NCBI GenBank assembly: GCA_963929765.1
Contig: CAWVKD010000067.1
Coordinates: 14,619-78,618, forward strand
Direction: 5' to 3'
Origin: RGIG529 sp963929765
GTDB lineage: Bacteria; Bacillota; Clostridia; Oscillospirales; Oscillospiraceae
Length of the DNA: 64,000 nt
The notes beneath the pieces are model-generated. The model saw nothing but the letters and a program-made list of their open reading frames with translations, was not told the DNA's origin and made no database searches. A program made the position numbers and the translations under genes. Positions 34,286-43,650 of this stretch are shown piece by piece. Numbering within the stretch: position 1 is the stretch's first letter; each line of letters begins with the position of its first letter.

Positions 34286-35494
34286 CTATGAAAACTGGAA
34301 CATGGCTGGTGTATTGGTTGTAGCAGTCGTATACAAAAACAAAACGATATCTGGTTTGTTTTCCAAAATATATTCCGTTAAAGAATCTTGAAAATATCTC
34401 AGATCGATGGTCTCCAACGTTCCACATGCCAAAGATAAAAATGGTGTAAGGGCGCAGGCATATGAATCTCGTACTAGTAAAATGTGAGGACCGTCCGGGT
34501 TGTTATGGTTGATAACTTTGGCAAAATCATAATCTCCACCTGCATACAGTGTATAAGGATTTCCCCCAAAATAATCTGTCGTTGCTACCCGATCCTGGAA
34601 AATCACCGTTTCTCTATAATCTCCTGTTCGATCTATTTGCGCCAAAGGAACACGGTAAGTTAAGCGGGTTTCAAACCGGGGGGCAATCAAAGTAATATCA
34701 TCCACTCCTGCATAGAAAGTTCCCACTCGCTTTCCCTGACTTCCTAAAAAAATATCTTCATATACCGTGAATTCGTATTGGTCTGGATCTACAAGTGCAT
34801 CATCAATGGAAAAACCATACTGCTCTTCCAAATAGGCACATAGAGTCTGAAATGCCAAAAATGCTCCTTCCGGTTTCCAATGGTGATCCGTGTTGAAAAA
34901 ATAATCATCAAAATTGGAAAGACGATCAAATGTACGCCGGAAATCCAGCACTTCTACACCGCCTTCTTCTACCAAAGAAACTAGTTGATTCATTTGTGCA
35001 TTTCCATATTCTGTTGTTACTTCCGGAAGTCCTTCTTTCCCTTCTCGCACTTTGGAAGGCGCTGCCATAAACAACAATGGAATGCCAGCCTGTTCCAAGG
35101 TATCGTTCAATGCAACAAGAGATCGAGCCTCCTCTGACACATCTTGTTGCTCTGCATCTTTTGAAACAAATTGTAATTTCCCATTGTCCAGTCGCACAAC
35201 CATGGTTTCAGGATTCGCGTCTTCAATCACCCGCTTTCCCAGCAGTCTTTGCACGCCGCCGAAAAGCTGAATGAATCCATGGGTACGATCTGCACTTTCG
35301 TTCAACGCTCCTTCTGTTGCGTCAATGGTCCATATGATTCGATTCAAAAATGTGACTTCTTCTGTTTTGTTTTCTCGATACCCCTCTCGGATAGATGCCC
35401 AAACCGACTCGGCATCTGAAACAATCCATCCAAACATGCCGAACAGAACCAACAAACACAGTATGGCACTCCATGTATATCGGCGTTTTTTCAT
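34286..35494 (-). CDS. DHHW/AlgX-like SGNH-fold cell-envelope protein
   Basis: A 402-residue protein with an N-terminal signal anchor (about 5-26) and an extracytoplasmic domain of the AlgX/AlgJ-type SGNH group. The motif NTDHHWKPEG (about 198-207) gives the DHHW signature, and LLVRDSYACALTPF supplies the serine block. Such proteins act with MBOAT acyltransferases to O-acetylate exported or wall polysaccharides. An MBOAT gene lies 34 bases upstream on the same strand, which supports that role. AAAGGAGG precedes ATG 35494. The polymer modified is unknown. Confidence 0.85.
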   Translation of the reverse strand: MKKRRYTWSAILCLLVLFGMFGWIVSDAESVWASIREGYRENKTEEVTFLNRIIWTIDATEGALNESADRTHGFIQLFGGVQRLLGKRVIEDANPETMVVRLDNGKLQFVSKDAEQQDVSEEARSLVALNDTLEQAGIPLLFMAAPSKVREGKEGLPEVTTEYGNAQMNQLVSLVEEGGVEVLDFRRTFDRLSNFDDYFFNTDHHWKPEGAFLAFQTLCAYLEEQYGFSIDDALVDPDQYEFTVYEDIFLGSQGKRVGTFYAGVDDITLIAPRFETRLTYRVPLAQIDRTGDYRETVIFQDRVATTDYFGGNPYTLYAGGDYDFAKVINHNNPDGPHILLVRDSYACALTPFLSLACGTLETIDLRYFQDSLTEYILENKPDIVLFLYTTATTNTPAMFQFS

Positions 35495-35528
35495 AGGAAG
35501 CCTCCTTTGACCTTCTCCTTTTGGATCA

Positions 35529-36956
35529 TTAGAAATTAAAATAAATAAAGGGGTTATATGTACCTTTCACAATATAAGAAACTGACACAATTAATACAAT
35601 AACTAGCAGCAAGGAATATCCCATATCCATCCACTTGGATGTATGATCCAAACGATCAGTCCGCTTTCGAAGATTGCGGAACACCGGCGTTGCACAAACG
35701 ATTGCTGCCAAATAAAACCACTTATACTCCCAAAGATAAAAAAGAACGGAATGGTCCCACACTCCATTGGCTCCAAATCCTAGCATCGATGTGATACATG
35801 TCAAGCCAATGGACAAAGTATCTGCACGAAACATGATTTCGCCAATGCAGAAGAAAAACAGGGTATATACGGACGCAATAACAGAATGGCGTTTTAAAAA
35901 ACCCTTGAGAGGTGTAAACTTTTCCAGACACAGGAATACATAATAATACATTCCCCAAACAATAAATGTCCAGTTGGCGCCATGCCACAAACCCGTTAAA
36001 AGCCAGACAACAAACAAATTCCATGCCGTTCGTTTCCGAGTTCCCCGGCTTCCGCCCATAGGAAAGTAGACATAATCTTGGAACCAAGCTCCTAGGGATA
36101 TATGCCAGCGTCTCCAAACAGATGCCAACGACTTTGCTGTCAACGGGTAATCAAAGTTTTCCAAAAAGTGAAACCCAAACATGCGCCCCAGACCAATGGC
36201 CATATCAGAATATCCAGAAAAATCAAAATAAAGCTGAAGGACGTAGGAAATGGCACCTAGCCAAGCAAAAGAAACTGTCAATCCATCTCCCGCCGCTTTG
36301 GCAATAGCAGCATCCGCCACCACAACCAAACTGTTTGCAATCAGCACTTTTTTTCCCAATCCTATGACAAACCGACAGATACCTTCTGAAAAGTCGTTCC
36401 AGGTTTCTTTTCTATTTTGAATTTCTTCTGCTATGGTTTCATAGCGTACAATTGGACCGGCAATCAATTGAGGAAAGAAAGCAATATATAATCCCACATT
36501 CAATGGATTGGTCTGTGCGCTTCCTTTTCCACGTAAAACATCAAAAACATAGGAAATAGATTGGAATGTAAAAAATGAAATGCCAATGGGCAGTTGAATT
36601 CCAGGAAGGAGTAACTGCGTTCCAAATAGGGCATTAATATTCTCTAAAGTAAAATCAAGATATTTGAATACAAAAATAATACCCAAATTGACAAAAAGGG
36701 TACATAAAACGACAAAAAGGCGTCCTTTTCCTTGATTCTCCCGAGCGCGACCTGCAAATAGACCCAAAAAATAATTCAATACAATCGAGGCAATCATCAC
36801 CAGAACAAACCAGGGTTCTCCCCATGCATAAAAAAAGAGAGATGCCAGAAAAAGAAAAATATTTTGGCCCAATCTCCATCGCCGCAACGGAACATAATAT
36901 CCAAATAGGACGAGAGGTAAAAATATAAATAAAAATACGGAACTGGAAAACAGCAT
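35529..36956 (-). CDS. MBOAT family O-acyltransferase (AlgI/DltB-like)
   Basis: A 475-residue polytopic membrane acyltransferase with about ten or more hydrophobic segments. The catalytic histidine is in GLWHGANWTFIVWG. The FxxPxL-type start and the YFDFSGYSDMAIGLGRMFGF block are typical of AlgI-type proteins. It passes acyl groups across the membrane to the DHHW protein encoded next. ATG 36956 has AAAGGAG eight bases upstream; an ATG 30 bases earlier lacks one. No alginate or teichoic acid genes are near, so the substrate is open. Confidence 0.9.
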   Translation of the reverse strand: MLFSSSVFLFIFLPLVLFGYYVPLRRWRLGQNIFLFLASLFFYAWGEPWFVLVMIASIVLNYFLGLFAGRARENQGKGRLFVVLCTLFVNLGIIFVFKYLDFTLENINALFGTQLLLPGIQLPIGISFFTFQSISYVFDVLRGKGSAQTNPLNVGLYIAFFPQLIAGPIVRYETIAEEIQNRKETWNDFSEGICRFVIGLGKKVLIANSLVVVADAAIAKAAGDGLTVSFAWLGAISYVLQLYFDFSGYSDMAIGLGRMFGFHFLENFDYPLTAKSLASVWRRWHISLGAWFQDYVYFPMGGSRGTRKRTAWNLFVVWLLTGLWHGANWTFIVWGMYYYVFLCLEKFTPLKGFLKRHSVIASVYTLFFFCIGEIMFRADTLSIGLTCITSMLGFGANGVWDHSVLFYLWEYKWFYLAAIVCATPVFRNLRKRTDRLDHTSKWMDMGYSLLLVIVLIVSVSYIVKGTYNPFIYFNF

Positions 36957-37125
36957 CTTTTTTGCTCCTTTGTTTCCATAATACATGTGTATTGTATGAT
37001 TTTAGCATATCCTTTTTGGTTTATCAACCTCAAGTCTTTGGAAGTAAGTTCATTCTCAGTTGTCTCCTTTCGTCACCTGTGATACACTAAAAATTAAGTC
37101 TACTCTATCACAGGAGGAACAGCGT

Positions 37126-38598
37126 ATGGAAGAGCTCTCTTCTAGCTTGTTAACATGTTTAATGGAATACAGCAAACGTTCCACTATCCCTATGCACATG
37201 CCGGGACACAAACGCAATATATCTCCTGCTCCCTATCTCTCTTTTTTAGGAGCAGCATATGACATCACCGAAATCGATGGATTCGACAATCTTCATCAAG
37301 CTACTGGCATTTTAAAACAGGGAATGGAACGAGCTGCCAAACTCTGGGGCAGCGATCATGCATTTTTTCTGGTGGGTGGCAGTACCTGTGGTATTCTGGC
37401 AGGCATTCGAGGAGCTACTCAATATGGAGATTCCGTTCTTCTTGCCCGAAATTGCCATCAGTCAGTGTACCATGCCATTGAAATCAACGGACTAAAACCC
37501 CATTTTCTTCTTCCTCCTATAGATGATACTTTTGACATCTATGGTTCACTTCCTCCTGAAACAGTCGAACAGGCGTTGGATCAACACCCCAATATCTCTC
37601 TTATCATCCTGACAAGCCCTACATATGATGGCGTAGTAACAGACGTCAAGTCCATTTGTCATTTGGCGCATAAACACAATATCCCAGTTTTAGTCGATGA
37701 AGCCCACGGCGCTCATTTTGGTCTTTCTCCCTCATTTCCAAACAGTGCTATACAAGCTGGTGCTGACCTTGTCATTCAAAGTCTTCACAAAACGCTTCCG
37801 AGCCTTACACAAACAGCCATCGCCCATCTCAATGGAACACGGATTTCTCCCCAATCTTTTGCAAAAGAATTGCGCATATTTGAAACAAGCAGTCCTTCTT
37901 ACTTACTTCTTGCTTCCATCGATGAATGTGTACGGTTTCTGGAAAGCCATCCTTCGCTGCTCAAAACATGGGCTTCGCTTCTGGCAGATTTTGATGCACA
38001 AATAGCATCTTTGCGTCACTTCTGTGTCCTCTGCCATGGAATGGATCGGAAAGAAAATCACCCGATTCTTTTTCAATTCGATCCCAGTAAACTTTTGATT
38101 TCTACAAAAGAAACTTCATATAGCGGCCCTGAGCTGATGAGATGCTTGCGAAACGAGTTTGATATAGAATTGGAAATGGCCTCTCCCTTTTCTGTCCTTG
38201 CAATGACAGGAGCACTAACCAGCAAAGAGCATTTAGATCGCCTGGCCACTGCCCTCTCCCTTTTGGATAAACGGTGCTCCATTCCATCGGTTCAAAAGCG
38301 AGTGACTGATAAACCGCCTGCCCTTTCTTTGCCTCAACAGATATTGTCGCCTGGAGAAGTGCGCCGTTTTCCATACTGTCTTCGAAATGCAGAAGATGCT
38401 ATTGGTCATATAGCAGGAGAATATATTTGGTCCTATCCTCCTGGTATCCCTTTGCTCATTCCCGGTGAGCAAATCAGTTTCGCTTTCCTGGAGCAGTTGA
38501 GATTTCTTCAGTCCCAGGGTGTTTCCATTCACAGTACATCGGGTTTTGCACCAACTTGTTTTAAAGTGATAGATGACATCAATGGAATAAAACCCTAA
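37126..38598 (+). CDS. Orn/Lys/Arg decarboxylase-fold PLP enzyme (SpeA/YaaO-like)
   Basis: A 490-residue fold-type I PLP enzyme of the bacterial arginine/lysine/ornithine decarboxylase family (short form). The N-terminal MHMPGHKR block, VDEAHGAHFG with the PLP aspartate, and the Schiff-base lysine in QSLHKTLPSLTQTA are all visible. The C-terminal domain (about 390-490) is the small family domain. It would make a polyamine precursor such as agmatine or cadaverine, but the substrate cannot be fixed from sequence. AGGAGG lies eight bases before ATG 37126. It is divergent from the MBOAT operon. Confidence 0.88.
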   Translation: MEELSSSLLTCLMEYSKRSTIPMHMPGHKRNISPAPYLSFLGAAYDITEIDGFDNLHQATGILKQGMERAAKLWGSDHAFFLVGGSTCGILAGIRGATQYGDSVLLARNCHQSVYHAIEINGLKPHFLLPPIDDTFDIYGSLPPETVEQALDQHPNISLIILTSPTYDGVVTDVKSICHLAHKHNIPVLVDEAHGAHFGLSPSFPNSAIQAGADLVIQSLHKTLPSLTQTAIAHLNGTRISPQSFAKELRIFETSSPSYLLLASIDECVRFLESHPSLLKTWASLLADFDAQIASLRHFCVLCHGMDRKENHPILFQFDPSKLLISTKETSYSGPELMRCLRNEFDIELEMASPFSVLAMTGALTSKEHLDRLATALSLLDKRCSIPSVQKRVTDKPPALSLPQQILSPGEVRRFPYCLRNAEDAIGHIAGEYIWSYPPGIPLLIPGEQISFAFLEQLRFLQSQGVSIHSTSGFAPTCFKVIDDINGIKP

Positions 38599-38665
38599 CC
38601 ATTTAAAATGTTCACATGTGGGAACTTCTCATATGACACAAGTTTGCATCTCAGCCGTTACGGTA

Positions 38666-38694
38666 TTGACAGAACCGGGAAAAAGTCATAAACT
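38666..38694 (+). promoter_or_regulatory. Promoter of scfA
   Basis: TTGACA (38666-38671), 17 bases, TAAACT (38689-38694). It lies 42 bases upstream of the SCIFF start. Confidence 0.8.
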
Positions 38695-38735
38695 AAAAGA
38701 GGATATATGTATTTTCACGGAAGGAGATTCCTATC

Positions 38736-38885
38736 ATGAAGAGAATTCAAACATTACGTACTCGCGATCTCGTAAAGAGTGTTCAAACTGGCGGATGCGG
38801 CGAGTGCCAGACCTCTTGCCAATCCGCTTGCAAGACCTCCTGCGGCGTTGCCAATCAACCATGTGAGAAAAAGATCAGCAAGTAA
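38736..38885 (+). CDS. scfA: SCIFF ribosomal peptide precursor (six cysteines in forty-five)
   Basis: A 49-residue precursor of the SCIFF ranthipeptide, too short for many gene callers. The leader is MKRIQTLRTRDLVKSVQTGG; the core has six cysteines at residues 21, 24, 28, 32, 36 and 43 (CGECQTSCQSACKTSC, then PC). ScfB-type radical SAM maturases form thioether links from these cysteines to acceptor residues. AAGGAG precedes ATG 38736. The maturase gene follows after 78 bases, with a terminator-like hairpin between. SCIFF is nearly universal in Clostridia and has been linked to signalling; its role here is inferred from the family. Confidence 0.95.
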   Translation: MKRIQTLRTRDLVKSVQTGGCGECQTSCQSACKTSCGVANQPCEKKISK

Positions 38886-38896
38886 GCACAAACTTC

Positions 38897-38942
38897 AAAA
38901 TTGCCGCCTGGGCCACAACTTGTGGACAAGCGGCAATTTTTA
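38897..38942 (+). terminator. Partial terminator between scfA and scfB
   Basis: AAAATTGCCGC pairs with GCGGCAATTTT across a 22-base loop that can pair further (CCACA/TGTGG), followed by T residues. It would lower scfB expression relative to the small peptide gene. Confidence 0.85.
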
Positions 38943-38963
38943 TGAAAAGAGAGGAACACAAGA

Positions 38964-40391
38964 ATGATACATCAATATCAATTCAATGGCTACAATATGG
39001 TGTTAGATATTCCTAGCGGTTCAGTCCATGTAGTTGACAACGTGGCATACGATGCCATTGCTTTATATGAAACCCATACCAAAGAAGAAATCATCCATCA
39101 ACTGTTGGAAAAATATAAAGACCAACCCGATGTAACTGTAGAGGAATTGGAGCTTTGTCTTTCCGATATTGAACAGCTCAAAGCAGATGGAACTCTTTTT
39201 TCTGCGGAATCTTACGGGGAATATACAAATCAATGGCATCCACCCAAACCGGTGATTAAAGCTCTCTGTCTTCATGTAGCGCATACTTGCAATTTGAATT
39301 GCACCTATTGTTTTGCCAGCCAAGGAAAGTATCAAGGACAGCGGGCTTTGATGGATTTTCAGACAGGAAAACAGGCTCTAGACTTTCTGATCGCCCAATC
39401 TGGTAGTCGTACCAACTTGGAAGTAGACTTTTTTGGCGGTGAACCGCTAATGAATTGGGATGTTGTGAAGCGATTGGTGGCTTATGGGCGCAGCCAAGAA
39501 GCGGTACATCATAAGAAGTTCCGTTTCACCTTGACCACCAACGGGCTCCTCCTGGACGATGATGTGATGGAATTTGCCAACCAGGAGATGCACAATGTGG
39601 TACTCAGCTTGGATGGTAGAAAAGAAGTTCATGACCATTTGCGAAAAGATTATCATGGCAATGGCAGTTATGATCAAATTGTTCCGAAATTTCAGGAATT
39701 TGTGAAACGCCGTGGATCAAAAGAATATTACATCCGTGGTACATTTACACATAATAATGTAGATTTCACCAACGACATTTTCCATATGGCAGATCTTGGG
39801 TTTACTAAACTCAGCATGGAACCGGTCGTCTGTGCTCCCAATGAACCGTATGCCCTTACAGAAGAGGACCTGCCCCAACTTTATGAGCAGTATGAAATTC
39901 TGGCCAAAGAAATGATCAAACGAGAACAAGAAGGACGCGGGTTTACCTTTTATCATTATATGATTGATCTGACTTCTGGTCCTTGTATTTATAAACGCAT
40001 TACCGGTTGTGGATCTGGCACGGAATATTTAGCAGTTACTCCCTGGGGTGAATTATTTCCATGCCATCAATTCGTCGGTGATCCCAAATACAGCATGGGT
40101 ACTGTGTGGGACGGCATCACCCGCCCTGATATACAGCAAACATTCCAACAATGCAATGTCTATGCAAAACCAGAATGCAAAGACTGCTGGGCTCATCTCT
40201 ATTGTGCAGGAGGCTGTGCAGCCAACGCTTACCATGCTACTGGCAGTATTACAGGCACCTATGAATATGGATGTCATTTATTCCGCAAGCGAATGGAATG
40301 TGCGATTGTTGTCCAAGCGGCATCTCAGATAAAAGAGATTTCATTGAGCGATACTTCTGGTAATGACCAACTGACTCAAAACCGAACTTGA
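38964..40391 (+). CDS. scfB: SCIFF radical SAM maturase
   Basis: A 475-residue radical SAM/SPASM peptide maturase. An N-terminal peptide-recognition region (about 1-95) precedes the cluster motif HTCNLNCTYCFAS (CxxxCxxC, about 109-121) and the FFGGEPLMNW block. The C-terminal SPASM part has cysteines in SGPCIYKRITGCGSG, ELFPCHQFVG and CKDCWAHLYCAGGCAAN that bind auxiliary clusters. It installs thioether crosslinks in the ScfA peptide. GAGAGGAACACAAGA precedes ATG 38964. Confidence 0.95.
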   Translation: MIHQYQFNGYNMVLDIPSGSVHVVDNVAYDAIALYETHTKEEIIHQLLEKYKDQPDVTVEELELCLSDIEQLKADGTLFSAESYGEYTNQWHPPKPVIKALCLHVAHTCNLNCTYCFASQGKYQGQRALMDFQTGKQALDFLIAQSGSRTNLEVDFFGGEPLMNWDVVKRLVAYGRSQEAVHHKKFRFTLTTNGLLLDDDVMEFANQEMHNVVLSLDGRKEVHDHLRKDYHGNGSYDQIVPKFQEFVKRRGSKEYYIRGTFTHNNVDFTNDIFHMADLGFTKLSMEPVVCAPNEPYALTEEDLPQLYEQYEILAKEMIKREQEGRGFTFYHYMIDLTSGPCIYKRITGCGSGTEYLAVTPWGELFPCHQFVGDPKYSMGTVWDGITRPDIQQTFQQCNVYAKPECKDCWAHLYCAGGCAANAYHATGSITGTYEYGCHLFRKRMECAIVVQAASQIKEISLSDTSGNDQLTQNRT

Positions 40392-40421
40392 TACCTTCCG
40401 ATATACAACTTTAAGCAGAAA

Positions 40422-40465
40422 CATACCCCGGTGAATGAGGCTGAATTCTCATTCACCGGGGTATG
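40422..40465. terminator. Strong bidirectional hairpin between scfB and larA
   Basis: A perfect 18-bp stem (40422-40439 against 40448-40465) with an eight-base loop lies between the converging scfB and larA genes. T-rich sequence follows on the plus strand (ATTCTATTTTT). Confidence 0.85.
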
Positions 40466-40474
40466 CTCATGATT

Positions 40475-41752
40475 CTATTTTTCGGCAACAATAACCGAGA
40501 TACCGTCTGGTATAACAACAAGGTGCGCATTTTCCCCTTTCTCTGAAAAGGCGCGGTTCAGGGCTTCATCCAACGTAGGAGCATATTCTAGCTTCATCTC
40601 TTCAATTGTGTGTTGCATCTTTGGATCTGAAACGAAAATAATCCTATGATGTTCCATCATACGCAGTAAGATTTGATATTGCCATTGGTCTGGCTCTGTC
40701 TTTTCCATAGGGATTTGGCGAATCTGTTTCAAGAGGCTACCAACATCGCTACATTCTTTTAGCGTATGATAAAAACCTTCGCCTCCAACCCCATCATTAC
40801 ACCTGGCGCAAATGATCAAAACCCCATCAGGAGTTGCCGCTGCTTCTGCCGCTGTCAGCCCCTTTACCGCCTGATAAACATTCTGATCCAAAGGTGCACC
40901 ACCATTGGATGTAATTACAATTTCTCCCTTTTGTTTGGGTACTACTTTACAGTATTGGGATAATAAGTCACATCCCGCTTTATGGGCTTCACGAAAATCT
41001 CCCGCAAAAGCAGCTGTTATCCGTTTTTCTCCATCCAATATGACATTGACAATGTATTGCAATTTGGCCATTTGTGCAGCTGCTACCATGTCTTGATGAA
41101 TCAAGTTACCTTCCAAAATACCTGTTCTGGAATGAGGGTCATCAATAAAACGACTGCAATGATTTCCCAAGACCGTCGTTCGACTACAAACACCTGGCAA
41201 AATACTTTTTCGGCCTCCCGAAAAACCTGCAAAAAAGTGTGGTTCAATAAATCCCTCTGCTACCAATAAATCTGTTTCCACAGCCAATCGGTTCAGTACA
41301 AGAGGCGCACCGGAAGGTAGAATTCCTACTTCGATACAGTTGGCAGCATCTTGGCAATCATGCACGACAATGCGCTCTTGTTCAAAAATCTCCCGGCCCA
41401 CTTTTAATACCAGTTCCTCGGCAGTAGTTCCGCGGTGAAATCCTGTAGCCACCAAAAGCGTGACCGCAATGTCCGGGTTCCCCTCTCTCAGCTCCTTCAG
41501 CATAAAAGGTAGAATGTGCTGGCTGGGCACCGGTCGTGTATGGTCGCTGATAATAATGGTCGCCGTTCGCTTTCCTATGGCCAATTCTCGTAGTGAGGGA
41601 CTGCCAATGGGGTGCTCCATTGCTGCTTCGACCAGCTCATCTTCATCTACAGTGCTGGATAATTCATGTACACGAGATAAAAGCAGCTCGACAGATGAGG
41701 TGTCTTTCTGACATTCAATACCCGTATCGCCATATGCTATTTTTACCTTCAT
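40475..41752 (-). CDS. larA: LarA family nickel-pincer racemase
   Basis: A 425-residue member of the LarA family, 2-hydroxyacid racemases/epimerases using the nickel-pincer nucleotide. The DHTRP block (about 68-72), the histidine-rich EPHFFAGFSGGRKSILPG with the cofactor-bound lysine, and the ITSNGGAPLDQNVYQAVKG block match the family. No larB, larC or larE cofactor genes lie in this window, so they must be elsewhere if the enzyme is active. AGGAGG precedes ATG 41752. It closes a long co-directional run starting with the aldehyde oxidoreductase, so its substrate need not be lactate. Confidence 0.9.
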   Translation of the reverse strand: MKVKIAYGDTGIECQKDTSSVELLLSRVHELSSTVDEDELVEAAMEHPIGSPSLRELAIGKRTATIIISDHTRPVPSQHILPFMLKELREGNPDIAVTLLVATGFHRGTTAEELVLKVGREIFEQERIVVHDCQDAANCIEVGILPSGAPLVLNRLAVETDLLVAEGFIEPHFFAGFSGGRKSILPGVCSRTTVLGNHCSRFIDDPHSRTGILEGNLIHQDMVAAAQMAKLQYIVNVILDGEKRITAAFAGDFREAHKAGCDLLSQYCKVVPKQKGEIVITSNGGAPLDQNVYQAVKGLTAAEAAATPDGVLIICARCNDGVGGEGFYHTLKECSDVGSLLKQIRQIPMEKTEPDQWQYQILLRMMEHHRIIFVSDPKMQHTIEEMKLEYAPTLDEALNRAFSEKGENAHLVVIPDGISVIVAEK

Positions 41753-41815
41753 TTCTCACCCTCCTGCTTATTGAATGTGTCGTATGTAACGGGGGCTTAA
41801 CATCGCCCCCGTATC

Positions 41816-42343
41816 TCATGCATATTGGGGATGAAACAGGCGTTCCTGGATTTCCTCTAATACATGGTCTCGGTTTTGTTCTGTCACATGAAATAGCACG
41901 GTGTGAAAATGCTTGTGAACTTGTTCCAAAAATGGAGTATTGGCAGGTTTCACCACACCTAAAATAGGGGTATTTCCATCCAAGCAATCCATCACTGCTT
42001 GCTGAAAACCATACGCTTCGCTTTCCATAAAGCCCAATTCATCCATTACAATCAATTCTTTGCTTTTGGCAGCATCCAATAATGCCATGCCAATGCGGTC
42101 AAATGCTTCTGGGTATCCTTCATATTTGGTCGTACCAATTCTACGCGCCACTAAGTTCTCTGGCCTGCATCCCAGCTCCTTGGTTTCTGTTGCATCGATC
42201 ATAAACACATCAGAACCACCATCTTCTGTGAGCGGGCCCAGCACGGTGCGAAATCCACCAACCGTTCCTCTATACTCTTCCAATATTTTCTGAACAATAG
42301 TAGACTTTCCCACTTGCACATTTCCTGTTAAAAACAAATGCAT
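41816..42343 (-). CDS. Small P-loop nucleoside-triphosphatase (THEP1-like)
   Basis: A 175-residue NTPase. Walker A is TGNVQVGKST (about 6-15), and the Walker B-like motif is LIVMDELGFME. The size and the end-of-domain pattern resemble the THEP1/MJ1559 NTPase family, which hydrolyses NTPs with unknown cellular purpose. It lies 57 bases after the CoA ligase and 63 before larA, all on one strand. It may supply nucleotide-dependent steps for the locus, but that is inference. AAGGAG lies 12 bases before ATG 42343. Confidence 0.8.
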   Translation of the reverse strand: MHLFLTGNVQVGKSTIVQKILEEYRGTVGGFRTVLGPLTEDGGSDVFMIDATETKELGCRPENLVARRIGTTKYEGYPEAFDRIGMALLDAAKSKELIVMDELGFMESEAYGFQQAVMDCLDGNTPILGVVKPANTPFLEQVHKHFHTVLFHVTEQNRDHVLEEIQERLFHPQYA

Positions 42344-42400
42344 AATGGTTCAACTCTCCTTCATCTTCCACTACTCTAAATCGTGATCATACAGCACAGA

Positions 42401-43627
42401 TTAAAACGAGGGTGGACGAAACGATCGTTTGGCCAAACAGCAAGGTTTTTTTCCTATGGGTGAATGCACGGTTACTGTTGCATTGGGGAAGTGCTTGCAG
42501 ATCTCTGACCGAAGCACCGTTTCTGATGCACCGCTTAAAAGATCAAGGTGTAATCCATCATCCGTCCGCTGTGCCGTATAATCTATAATATCTCCGGAAA
42601 GCGGGAAAATTACTTCATCCAATGTGTGGATAGAAAGATCTTCCTTTTCGTAAATCATCCGACCTGCAATGCGGTCCAATCGTTTGAGTACACTTCCGCA
42701 AGGGCATTCCCCTTCCAAAAATCGAGCACGATCGCCTGTGCGATATCGGATCAAGGGCATTCCACGACGCGTAAGTGTTGTCAAAGTCATTTCCCCCCAC
42801 ACTCCGTCTGGCACTTGATGGCCTTGTTCATCTAAAATTTCCACATACATATCTTTTCCCCGCAAATGCATTCCATTGTGGTATTGGCACTCCAACGCAA
42901 ATCCCAAACCGCTTTCTGTTAAACCATAGTGATTAAACACCGCACCACACCAAATGCGTTCCATTTCATGGCGCGCAAATTCTGATAGATAATCTCCGCT
43001 AATCAAGAGGCTTTTCATTTGAAAATGGTAACCGCGAAACACACTATACCGTGCCAAAGACATAGCAGTGGTTGGCAAGCTAGTAACGGAATTGACATGC
43101 TCTTTTTGAATCCATTCACACATTTGATCAAAGGTAACGTCCGGGCCACAGTAAATTGGCTTCGCTCCCATTCGTTCCAACCCTTTACCCACCAAACGTC
43201 CCACACTATATTCACGGCTGCAAGGCATTAAAATCAACACTACATCTCCTGGATCCAGCAATTCCTGATAACCTTGTGCAAAAAAAGCTATGGTTGATTC
43301 TATATCCTCCCCTGTGAAAAAAAGACGTTTCGCTTTTCCTGTGGTTCCAGAACTCTCCACAGTCAAAACCCGGTCGATCTCACTTTGAGATACGCAAATC
43401 ATCTGATTACCTGCCCGAACAATATCTTCTGCACAAATCGTTGGTAGCTGCTGCACCTCTTCCAATGTATCCAGATGTTTCGGATAAGATTGATAAAATA
43501 GAGATTGTTCCGTAACATGCTCCAGCAAGGCATTGAATAATCGTAGATGATAGGCATCTAATTCCGACCTTGTAAGTGACCTTCCAGGACAAACAATCTC
43601 TTCCAGCCAAGAATCATAAATTGACAT
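42401..43627 (-). CDS. AMP-dependent CoA ligase (PaaK-like, DVU_1553 type)
   Basis: A 408-residue adenylate-forming enzyme related to phenylacetate-CoA ligase. The AMP-binding P-loop is VESSGTTGKAKR (about 89-100), the A5-type motif is YGLTESGLG, and the later TGDRARFL gives the adenine/ribose aspartate. It would activate a carboxylate as an acyl-AMP and then a thioester. The position beside the radical SAM enzyme matches the group NCBI calls DVU_1553, found next to aldehyde oxidoreductases. AAGGGAG precedes ATG 43627. The substrate is unknown. Confidence 0.82.
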   Translation of the reverse strand: MSIYDSWLEEIVCPGRSLTRSELDAYHLRLFNALLEHVTEQSLFYQSYPKHLDTLEEVQQLPTICAEDIVRAGNQMICVSQSEIDRVLTVESSGTTGKAKRLFFTGEDIESTIAFFAQGYQELLDPGDVVLILMPCSREYSVGRLVGKGLERMGAKPIYCGPDVTFDQMCEWIQKEHVNSVTSLPTTAMSLARYSVFRGYHFQMKSLLISGDYLSEFARHEMERIWCGAVFNHYGLTESGLGFALECQYHNGMHLRGKDMYVEILDEQGHQVPDGVWGEMTLTTLTRRGMPLIRYRTGDRARFLEGECPCGSVLKRLDRIAGRMIYEKEDLSIHTLDEVIFPLSGDIIDYTAQRTDDGLHLDLLSGASETVLRSEICKHFPNATVTVHSPIGKKPCCLAKRSFRPPSF

Positions 43628-43650
43628 CTGATCTTCTCCCTTGATACATT

